A stretch of 64,000 bases of DNA from contig OZ025253.1 of NCBI GenBank assembly GCA_964019135.1, positions 5,399,059 to 5,463,058 of the forward strand, given 5' to 3'. This DNA comes from Arenicola marina. Taxonomy: Eukaryota > Annelida > Polychaeta > Arenicolidae. Positions 27,001 through 39,000 of this stretch are shown here, piece after piece; position 1 is the first letter of the stretch; the number at the start of each line of letters is the position of its first letter. The position numbers and the translations under genes were made by a program. Under the pieces are notes generated by a model. The model was given only the letters and a program-made list of their open reading frames with translations, searched no databases and was not told the DNA's origin.

Positions 27001-30000
27001 GGCTGTGGCGTGGTGGTGGTAGGTTGGGGTGTGGTGGTGGTGGTAGGTTGGGGTGTGGTGGTGGTTGGCTGTGGTGTGGTGGTGGTAGGTTGGGGTGTGG
27101 TGGTGGTAGGTTGGGGTGTGGTGGTGGTTGGCTGTGGTGTGGTGGTGGTAGGTTGGGGTGTGGTGGTGGTGGTAGGTTGGGGTGTGGTGGTGGTTGGCTG
27201 TGGCGTGGTGGTGGTAGGTTGGGGTGTGGTGGTGGTGGTAGGTTGGGGTGTGGTGGTGGTTGGCTGTGGTGTGGTGGTGGTAGGTTGGGGTGTGGTGGTG
27301 GTGGTAGGTTGGGGTGTGGTGGTGGTTGGCTGTAGCGTGGTGGTGGTAGGTTGGGGTGTGGTGGTGGTGGTAGGTTGGGGTGTGGTGGTGGTTGGCTGTG
27401 GCGTGGTGGTGGTAGGTTGGGGTGTGGTGGTGGTGGTAGGTTGGGGTGTGGTGGTGGTTGGCTGTGGTGTGGTGGTGGTAGGTTGGGGTGTGGTGGTGGT
27501 TGTCCCGAAGTCAATAGGTGCAGATGTGGTTCCACCCAGCAAGTTATCGACTGAAACATGAACAAGAACGCAAAAGGTTGAGCAAGCAATGATTGGAACT
27601 CAATATCCGAGTCGCCACCGTTCTCACACGGTAGATCAGCGTCCGAACCAAGGTAAGACGAGGATTTATATGTTTCACCGAATTATCTCGAATGCAAAAC
27701 GGTATATTACAACGATATGTAAACATGCAAACCGGCGAAATGGCATTAACTATAATTCCGATTATAACTGTCGTAAAATTACTGATTAAGATCTTCATAA
27801 ACTGCCCAACGTAGGAAGAACCCTATCTAAACAGTTGTTACGATCCGTAAACCGAAATAAAAAAAAATGGCATGTTCTGGAAGTGGTCACACATCCCCAT
27901 GAACCTAACAGCTCGACACTACTGGCTGAGCTGAGCGGACTCAGAGCGATCGGCCACGTGTAAATGCGCCGCCCTTTGAACCCTGCAAACCCTGCCCCCA
28001 AAAAATGGTTCCTTTTACACTTTGAAGCGACGATCCGAGCTTACAGTTGTGATAACTCTCTTCACCCGCAAGTATATTATTCAGCTTATCAGGTTCTTAC
28101 AAAATCAATCTTATATGGACATTTTGGGTATACACGCCGTTGTGTGGTGTGCATGTGCAGGCCCCAGGAATCCGCCCTTTGGCTATTTATAGAGACGCTG
28201 TCGCACGCACTGGCGGTTCTACGATACTCCTGCGGCCGACCTTGCATGGCTTGAAAGTGTACACCGCTGAAAAAACGCAACAGCGGTTCCAGGATTCTCC
28301 GGCGGCTGGTCGGTCCACAGGGGCCTACATGTCGCTACTGACAACAACTTCCTGCTTACTCTTTAGGGGCATATTTGTTGTAATTATGACCTTCGCCTTA
28401 ACATACGTATCAGCTGGATGTTGGCGAAGATCCACTCGATGAAGGCCTGGGCACACGCGGCTGGAATGTCGGCGATGAAGACCAGGATGATATAGGCGGG
28501 CGGCTGAGACGGTCCAATTACTATGATGACGAAGACGACGATGACGCTGCCCTCCCTGTGGCAACCATCATTATTAATTAGTTATTGAATTATTAGAATT
28601 ATTAATCAGTTATTGTATTTTTGTAATTATTAATCAGTTATTGTATTATTATAATTATTAATCAGTTATTGTATTATTATAATTATTAATCAACACAATC
28701 ATTAAAGGCCGTAGACTGCCTTCGTGGGTGTCACATATAAAGAAACTGTATGTGAAAAGCTGCAATAGGGTTAGGGATGGGTGAAGGGGTCAGTCCATGG
28801 GTGTGTGGCCCCGCCGCCTCGTGTGAGACATGCCCCCACCCCCCATAGCAGCGCCATAGATATCTTGTTCAAGCCTTACAAATCCATCTTTTAGTAATAT
28901 GGTTGAATGCATTATGCAATTTATCCTTACAATCGAATTTTCAAAATTGTATATTAGGCGAACGTAAGATCTTATACAGCTAACTCATTAATGATGTATT
29001 TGTAATAACCAAATATATATATATAGATGTAAATGGATGAACATAGTTCCCAATTTTTTCTTTATTAAGAACACGATTATATATCATTATAAATTGGAAA
29101 AGTACACGTCGATAATCTCCACCTTTGCAAAGAAATGGGATCCCCTCTCAAACTCTTTAATGCTTAGCAAAACTGTAATGTGAATTGACGAACTTGTTGT
29201 AAGTCTGGATGTTGTTATGCATGGAAATAGAAATAAAAACTTACAAGACTCAACCGATTCCATGAATAGACAACAAATATTCACCACTTGTCCTTGGGAG
29301 AAAACATGCTTCGACGAATGGGTGTGGTATTGGGAATACTGCTCAATTGCATAAGAAAACCATCCACCAAGAAAGCGAGGCTGACGTCCAGCCTAATTCA
29401 TGTCTGGGGCACGACACATAAGCAGTATTTGGAAATGACTATATGATGTCAGCTGCAAGGGGTTAGGATTCAATTGAGTACCCCGGAACCCGGACGATCA
29501 AGTGTGCAATAAATAATCCACGGAAAGGGGGTTTACCATGTAAGGATCGGCGGCAAACTGTTGGCAGTTCATTACCTGATCTCTTCAACCTCAACCACCA
29601 TGTTGGTATCCGGGAAGTGTTCGTCGATGACGCCTTGCACCTGTTGGATAGACATATGTACAGCGTCATCATTGCTTATCTTATGATATATACTTTATTT
29701 CCAGGATAAATAGTATCGCATTATAAATGTACAGTTGTATACGGGATCTCAAACTTTGTTTAGTCCAATGCAAGTTACAAGCACAAATAAACGCATTATG
29801 CGTTAAATCGTCTCCATATATTGATCAATGTGGCAAATTCATATGCAAATAATGCACTTGCACATCAGGTGTCTGGTTTGGTATTGTGAATTAACTTTCG
29901 TTGTACTAGCATCAGCTTTATCACTATATAAGACAGTTGTATTGCATAATTCATCTTATGAATCTGTTGACACTAAGTACCTTCGTATGAAACTTTGTCT

Positions 30001-33000
30001 TTCATCTACCGAATAATGTACTGTAATATCATGCTTTCATTCTGTATCTGAAATCTTGTTTTTGATGTACCGTGTTCTGTAACATTATTATGGAAAAAAA
30101 AAATCAAGTATCTTTGGGAATCGATTTTGCTTTTTTTTTTCACCGCTAGGACGCCAACATACTCATCGATTATCAACACGGTGAAAGTTACAATGTAATG
30201 AACCCACCGCCGCAATGAATCTGTTCTCGATGTCCTCCCTGACAGCGGGGTCGCTCAGGTCTGGCGCGTTGTCCCCGACGTCAAAGTGAACCTCACCCCT
30301 GAATCTCATCTCTGAAGAAAGGACAAGAATTAACACTTCCAGCTCTGATCGTCACCGTTAGCCAACTGTTTTGCCATGCATGCGAAATCCCGAGAAGCGA
30401 GTCCCGCGACAAACTTCTCTTGTGAGTGACGCTCATACTACTGTGGTTGGCAGGGAGAAAATGTCCAAAAAAATTTTAAAGTGCATCATAATTTCTATCG
30501 ATAATGGGATATCGATTGACTGGAATTAAAGATAAGACATATGACAAGTGCAACGCCGAACATTTCATTCACGCTATATTTTGAAGTAGGGAAAACTGAC
30601 AGATTCCCTTCGTTTTCCGGATAAACATTAGCCTACTGTTATCTACTCATATATAGATTGTTTGCACTTAAGATTTATAAACACGCGCTAGATACACTGT
30701 CCAAATTTTTTAATGTGTTACCTCTTTAAGAAGTGTATATTTTATTAATGTTACGTGATGGAATATTGGTTTATGCAGAAATAAAACAACAAGGCCAAAG
30801 AAAGAAAAGCGTATGTTTGTCCATTTTCAGCGGTTGTTAAAACCGATGAAAGTGTACTACACACGACAGTGTCACTTCCCCACGTGAGTGGCACTGGACA
30901 AAATATTTGGAACTTTAACCATTGCAAATGTTTTCCATCCATACAAAACGGTTGTAAGTGCAGCACTGTGCAGTTGATACCAATTGGTACCAGCACCAAT
31001 GTTCCCACATTCAAGGATACATCGACATCTGGCACGGTCCTCCCTCTTAGTCGCACCATCATGCAAGGGTCACTAGCGGTCGCTACTTTTGTTGAGGGTG
31101 GTGCCTTGGGGGAGGGATGGTGCGGGGGGGGGGGGGTGGAGGGGAGGGGGAAATACATCACCTGATTCATTTTCGCAGAGGTCCCCCTCGTAGCCATTTG
31201 GACACGCGCACTGGACGTCGCCCGGTCCGGTGGAGCTGCAGGTACCTCCGTTCTGACATGGGTTGTCCCAGCAGTTATCTGGAATAGCCAGTGCGATAAT
31301 AGACGTGGTTTATTATATATAGTTATAATTGATAATTGAGAATAGCATATGTGATCGTATTTATAGCTTGCATACCTTTCGTAGCATAACAATACGGGGG
31401 TGATAAAACCGTTGTTTTGTGTACGCTATTATTATTATATGTTCTTCTTTTTTTAACTTGTTTTCCCTTTTCTTCTTGAACGAGCATATAAGCACTGTTT
31501 CTGGTCATTTGCGATATGAAAGATGTAATGTACGTGCTTTTTTATGTTTTTTTATATGAAATAAACCTATTATTACTACTTTTATATTTGAGATTTAATG
31601 TCCGACCTCTAAAATATAAGCATATTAATGAATTGACATATTAACATAGGCAATTGCACTTAATTAAACGTATATTTTTGTAGTATGTGTTATTTTATCG
31701 TTATGTTATATGCTCTGAGCTTTCTCAATTACAATCATTTCAAAAGAAACTCGTTTAATAAATGAGGTTTGAAGAATCTTCATCTGGATATGCAAAGCGT
31801 AACACAAAATCAGTGCTTCGCCCGATCCGGTAACATTAGCTACACATTTGAAATACACTGTTTCAATCGTGGATTGGTATATGATATTTTGAGGGGTTTG
31901 AAAGGGATAATTCGACACAGTCTCGACACAGACATATTAATGAAATCAACATTCGGCATTGACCCCCACATTCCGACACGAAATCGGAAAGAGTGACATC
32001 GACACGGTATTTTGGAAAAAACGACACTGAATTTAGCCGAAAAGCGACACAGAACGTCGTAAAAAATCGACATTCGACACTGAGAATTTGTAATAATCGA
32101 CACGGGACACTGCCCCCCCCCCCTTCCAGACTCATATCTTTTGCTTTATCATACTTTGTGATACATTCCTGATTATAATAAAACATGGCAAACATTCAAC
32201 TGAGTGCCGACGTGTTCTCTCCAATTTTTCATTTATTCAGGATTTATGTGTTTTGCAGCGGAATAAAGCCCCGAAACTGTCACATGGCTTCCCATAGCAT
32301 CCGCGCAGGGGTTCCCCACTACATGACTTCCCATAGCATCCGCGCAGGGGTTCCCCACTACATGACTTCCCATAGCATCCGCGCAGGGGTTCCCCACTAC
32401 ATGGCTTCCCATAGCATCCGCGAAGGGGGCCCCACTACATGGCTTCCCATAGCATCCGCGCAGGGGTTCCCCACTACATGGCTTCCCATAGCATCCGCGC
32501 AGGGGTTCCCCACTACATGGCTTCCCATAGCATCCGCGCAGGGGTTCCCCACTACATGACTTCCCATAGCATCCGCGCAGGGGTTCCCCACTACATGGCT
32601 TCCCATAGCATCCGCGAAGGGGGCCCCACTACATGGCTTCCCATAGCATCCGCGCAGGGGTTCCCCACTACATGGCTTCCCATAGCATCCGCGAAGGGGG
32701 CCCCACTACATGGCTTCCCATAGCATCCGCGAAGGGGGCCCCACTACATGGCTTCCAATGGCATCCGCGAAGGGGGTCCCACCACATGGCTTCCCATAGC
32801 ATCCGCGCAGGGGTTCCCCACTACATGACTTCCCATAGCATCCGCAAAGGGGGCCCCACTACATGGCTTCCCATAGCATCCGCGAAGGGGGCCCCACTAC
32901 ATGGCTTCCCATAGCATCCGCGAAGGGGTTCTCCACTACATGACTTCTCATAGCATCCGCGCAGGGGTTCACCACTACATGACTTCCCATAGCATCCGCG

Positions 33001-36000
33001 CAGGGGTTCCCCACTACATGACTTCCCATAGCATCCGCGAAGGGGGCCCCACTACATAGCTTCCCATAGCATCCGCGAAGGGATTCCCCACTACATGACT
33101 TCCCATAGCATCCGCGCAGGGGTTCCCCACTACATGGCTTCCCATAGCATCCGCGAAGGGGGCCCCACTACATGGCTTCCCATAGCATCCGCGCAGGGGT
33201 TCCCCACTACATGACTTCCCATAGCATGCGCGAAGGGATTCCCCACTACATGACTTCCCATAGCATCCGCGCAGGGGTTCCCCACTACATGACTTCCCAT
33301 AGCATCCGCGAAGGGGGCCCCACTACATAGCTTCCCATAGCATCCGCGAAGGGGGCCCCACTACATGGCTTCCCATAGCATCCGCGCACAGGTTCCCCAC
33401 TACATGACTTCCCATAGCATCCGCGAAGGGATTCCCCACTACATGACTTCCCATAGCATCCGCGAAGGGGTTCCCCACTACATGGCTTACCATAGCATCC
33501 GCGAAGGGGGCCCCACTACATGGCTTCCCATAGCATCCGCGAAGGGGTTCCCTACTACATGCCTTCCCATAGCATCCGCGCAGGGGTTCCCCACTACATG
33601 GCTTCCCATAGCATCCGCGAAGGGGGCCCCACTACATGGCTTCCCATAGCATCCGCGCAGGGGTTCCCCACTACATGACTTCCCATAGCATCCGCGAAGG
33701 GGGCTCCACTACATGGCTTCCCATAGCATCCGCGAAGGGATTCCCCACTACATGACTTCCCATAGCATCCGCGAAGGGGTTCCCCACTACATGGCTTCCC
33801 ATAGCATCCGCGAAGGGGGCCCCACTACATGGCTTCCCATAGCATCTGCGCAGGGGTTCCCTACTACATGACTTCCCATAGCATCCGCGCAGGGATTCCC
33901 CACTACATGACTTTCCGTAGCATCCGCGCAGGGGTTCCCCACTACATGACTTCCCATAGCATCTGCGAAGGGGTTCCCCACTACATGGCTTCCCATAGCA
34001 TCCGCGAAGGGATTCCCCACTACATGACTTCCCATAGCATCCGCGAAGGGGTTCCCCACTACAAGACTTCCCATAGCATCCGCGAAGGGGTTCCCCACTA
34101 CATGGCTTCCCATAGCATCCGCGAAGGGGGCCCCACTACATGGCTTCCCATAGCATCCGCGAAGGGGTTCCCCACTAGATGACTTCCCATAGCATCCGCG
34201 CAGGGGTTCCCCACTACATGGCTTCCCATAGCATCCGCGAAGGGGTTCCCCACTACATGACTTCCCATAGCATCCGCGCAGGGGTTCCCCACTACATGGC
34301 TTCCCATAGCATCCGCGCAGGGGTTCCCCACTACATGACTTCCCATAGCATCCGCGCAGGGGTTCCCCACTACATGGCTTCCCATAGCATCCGCGCAGGG
34401 GTTCCCCACTACATGGCTTCCCATAGCATCCGCGCAGGGGTTCCCCACTACATGGCTGCCCATAGCATCCGCGCAGGGGTTCCCCACTACATGACTTCCC
34501 ATAGCATCCGCGAAGGGGGCCCCACTACATGGCTTCCCATAGCATCCGCGAAGGGATTCCCCACTACATGACTTCCCATAGCATCCGCGAAGGGGTTCCC
34601 CACTACATGGCTTCCCATAGCATCCGCGAAGGGGGCCCCACTACATGACTTCCCATAGCATCTGCGCAGGGGTTCCCTACTACATGACTTCCCATAGCAT
34701 CCGCGCAGGGATTCCCCACTACATGACTTTCCGTAGCATCCGCGCAGGGTTTCCCCACTACATGACTTCCCATAGCATCTGCGAAGGGGTTCCCCACTAC
34801 ATGGCTTCCCATAGCATCCGCGAAGGGGATCCCCACTACATGGATTCCCACAGCATCTGCGAAGGGGTTCCCCACTACATGGCTTCCCATAGCATCTGCG
34901 AAGGGGGTCCCCACTACATGACTTCCCATAGCATGCGCGAAGGGATTCCCCACTACATGACTTCCCATAGCATCCGCGCAGGGGTTCCCCACTACATGAC
35001 TTCCCATAGCATCCGCGAAGGGGGCCCCACGACATAGCTTCCCATAGCATCCGCGAAGGGATTCCCCACTACATGACTTCCCATAGCATCCGCGAAGGGG
35101 TTCCCCACTACATGGCTTACCATAGCATCCGCGAAGGGGGGCCCACTACATGGCTTCCCATAGCATCCGCGAAGGGGTTCCCCACTACATGGCTTCCCAT
35201 AGCATCCGCGAAGGGGGCCCCACTACATGGCTTCCCATAGCATCCGCGCAGGGGTTCCCCACTACATGACTTTCCATAGCATCCGCGAAGGGGGCCCCAC
35301 TACATGGCTTCCCATAGCATCCGCGAAGGGATTCCCCACTACATGACTTCCCATAGCATCCGCGAAGGGGTTCCCCACTACATGGCTTCCCATAGCATCC
35401 GCGAAGGGGGCCCCACTACATGGCTTCCCATAGCATCCGCGAAGGGGGCCCCACTACATGGCTTCCCATAGCATCTGCGCAGGGGTTCCCTACTACATGA
35501 CTTCCCATAGCATCCGCGCAGGGATTCCCCACTACATGACTTTCCGTAGCATCCGCGCAGGGGTTCCCCACTACATGACTTCCCATAGCATCTGCGAAGG
35601 GGTTCCCCACTACATGGCTTCCCATAGCATCCGCGAAGGGATTCCCCACTACATGACTTCCCATAGCATCCGCGAAGGGGTTCCCCACTACATGACTTCC
35701 CATAGCATCCGCGAAGGGGTTCCCCACTACATGGCTTACCATAGCATCCGCGAAGGGGGCCCCACTACATGGCTTCCCATAGCATCCGCGAAGGGGTTCC
35801 CCACTACATGACTTCCCATAGCATCCGCGCAGGGGTTCCACACTACATGGCTTCCCATAGCATCCGCGAAGGGGGCCCCACTACATGGCTTCCCATAGCA
35901 TCCGCGCAGGGGTTCCCCACTACATGACTTCCCATAGCATCCGCGAAGGGGGCCCCACTACATGGCTTCCCACAGCATCCGCGAAGGGATTCCCCACTAC

Positions 36001-39000
36001 ATGACTTCCCATAGCATCCGCGAAGGGGTTCCCCACTACATGGCTTCCCATAGCATCCGCGAAGGGGGCCCCACTACATGGCTTCCCATAGCATCTGCGC
36101 AGGGGTTCCCTACTACATGACTTCCCATAGCATCCGCGCAGGGATTCCCCACTACATGACTTTCCGTAGCATCCGCGCAGGGGTTCCCCACTACATGACT
36201 TCCCATAGCATCTGCGAAGGGGTTCCCCACTACATGGCTTCCCATAGCATCCGCGAAGGGGGTCCCCACTACATGGCTTCCCATAGCATCTGCGAAGGGG
36301 TTCCCCACTACATGGCTTCCCATAGCATCTGCGAAGGGGGTCCCCACTACATGGCTTCTCATAGCATCCGCGAAGGGGTTCCCCACTACAAGGCTTCCCA
36401 TAGCATCTGCGAAGGGGTTCCCCACTACATGGCTTCCCATAGCATCCGCGAAGGGGGTCCCCACTACATGGCTTCCCATAGCATCCGCGCAGGGGTTCCC
36501 CACTACATGGCTTCTCATAGCATCCGCGAAGGGGTTCCCCACTACATGGCTTCCCATAGCATCCGCGAAGGGATTCCCCACTACATGACTTCCCATAGCC
36601 TCCGCGAAGGGATATCCCACTACATGGCTTCCCATAGCATCCGCGAAGGGGTTCCCCACTACATGGCTTCCCATAGCATCCGCGAAGGGGTTCCCCACTA
36701 CATGGTTTTGCCATTGAGAAACCGTCGGCCGATACTGGACTTGTCTGTAGAGACGGGTTAAATTTATTTCAACCTATGCACCGAGACGGCAGCTAAGGGG
36801 CCTGGAAGGGATAAATGGCTAGGAGCCTGGAAGGGATAAATGGCGACACGCGACACGGGCATATTTGAATAATCGACACAGAACGCCGTTCAAAATAGAC
36901 AGTCGACACTGAGAATTTAGAAAAATCGACAAAAACCGCCCCCCCCCCCTTCCCACCCCATCCAGACACCTGTCAATACGTTATAACCGACAGTTGAGAG
37001 ACGAAGGATTAGAACAGGACATGTGCGCCCTAGGATGACATGCAACCTTCTAAAGTGTCGTGTATGTGATACAGATTGTCCGTAATCATCCTTGTTAACG
37101 CGGTGAATAGTATTTATGTATGTGCTATGTTACATTGTGGTGTCCTAGTGATGCTGGTGTGGTGGAAGTGAGCAAGCGCGTGTCTGCGCAAACATCAACT
37201 TTACATATACATTATGAACTCTTGTATTATTTCCTGGCATTTGCTGGACGCATCATTGGACTTATGTACAATATATATATATGTCATCACATTTAAAAGG
37301 GCCCGAAAATTCGGCGATATCCATTTTTGTATGAAATTGTATTGACGAAGATTCATCAGCTCGGCCAAACAATGTGTCTTAAGAACATACCCTCTTATGT
37401 GTTATGTACAATAGATGTGTTGTTATACACTACTAACCTATAGACATTATATCCATTCAACACATTTAAAACGTTTCTCAGAAAAAAAACAATTGCTGTG
37501 TATATAACATTAAACGGTAACGTCCATTGCGTTTTCGTTTTAGATCACTGATCAGCCTCACCGACTGTTCATATCGTTCTCCGCACAGCTATGGCTATTA
37601 TTTTTGATACTGCATGTTTATTCATTACAACATTGCTCTACTATCAATTTCCCCCCACAATCTTCTCTTATTGCCTTACCTACGAAATTCTTCACATCTT
37701 CACCATCGACGTTACATAAGTCACCACTGTCGCAGCAACTCTTGCACTTCTGCTTGGTTCCCACGCACGTGATGTCGCCCGAGGCGTCGCACTTCTTGGG
37801 GTAGCAGCCCTTGGTGTAGAGGTAACCGCCGTTTTTGGCAGTCACAGACGTCTTGCAGGTCTCGCCAGGCGCGCACGTGATCGTCGGGCGGCCGTCGCAA
37901 TCAGCCTCCGATGAGTCCTTCCTGCAGTTGTGGCACTGCAGTACTGCCAGTGCAACCATAGGCGGCCATTTGATCCATCGATATAACCATAAATTTTTAC
38001 CCCATATGTTATTCACCCATCCACCCCCCCCCCCCCGCCAAAACACACACACACAGACATGGATTCCTTAAGCTATTCAGCTAGCCTTTGCCCATTTTCC
38101 TTTTTTTTCCAAATCGTTTAATGGTTTATGAGTTTTTGCGTCAGTGGAGTAGCTACCATTGACGCAGAGTACACAGTGTATGGTCACGTATACAGGCTTA
38201 GATGGCCACGTTTTTAGGAGGATAGGCTTATTTAGTCATAAGGGCAAATGCCGCGCAACAGTTCTTACTACTTAAACCAAAACAAAAGCTGCAAATCCAT
38301 CGTCTTTCGCACACGGTCGGATGCCAAACCATGTCACGTATATTGTAGATACTTACCAACAAGTGTTTCACAGTCCGGGCCGGTGAATCCTGCCCGACAC
38401 GTACAGGCGTATCCCGCGGCATTGGCCGCCGGGGTACAGGTGCCGCCATTCTGACAGGGCTTTTCCCAACAGTGGTCTGAAACAGACAACAACAACAACG
38501 CAACTAAAGTCAAAGTCATAAATGCCTTGGAGTGATCTTCGGCAATTTTGCCGTGATCGCTCTCAAAATCACTGAGGTGAATGAATAAGCAATACAGGGC
38601 AATTTTAATGATACCAACTTATCATCAGGATATGCGACTGTGAATGCGCGTAAATCGTCCACCGTATCATTCCATATGGTTGCGGTGCAACGAATACCGT
38701 GGTGAGAATCCGAAGATTATCTATTGTCAAACTAATGCATATTCCCCCTCTGTCTGTTATTGTACTAATTCACCTTACCGTGCATTTGCGTATAGCATAT
38801 TGTTCGCCAGCTGGACAATACAACTTGATTCCGCGACACCCACGCCCATCCCCAGTCGATATAAGCATGATTGATATAGCGTCCACCACTGAAGCTATAT
38901 CCAGATAACAATTAAGGCATGATATACGAATTGCTTACCCAAGTAATCGCGAACCAGCGAGGCATCTTCATTGCAGAGATGGCCGTCATCACAGCACAGG

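Larger units (their letters stand above)
31279..37679. other. Intron 4, largely a 39-bp minisatellite
   Basis: The longest intron (6.4 kb), separating the two LU/EGF-related halves. The middle 4.4 kb is a minisatellite (32,280-36,710). The flanks contain two related copies of a CGACAC-rich repeat (about 31,970-32,120 and 36,845-36,955), each ending in a C-run. No other gene is supported. Confidence 0.8.

Noticed and set aside
26511..27589. Alternative 274-355 codon ORFs (Gly/Val/Trp-rich on plus, Pro/His-rich on minus) over the stalk exon
   Set aside because: They are shadows of the coding VNTR. Only the Thr/Pro frame matches phase 1 at both splice sites.
28407..28555. Transmembrane helix in VVFVIIVIG of exon 8
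   Set aside because: Too short once prolines and the polar flank are considered, and it coincides with the hydrophobic strand following the SEA cleavage motif.
32280..36710. Repeat protein with a 13-residue period (ORFs up to 264 codons on either strand)
   Set aside because: The unit is 39 bp, so frames stay open by arithmetic; the 38-bp units break them, and the array lies inside intron 4.
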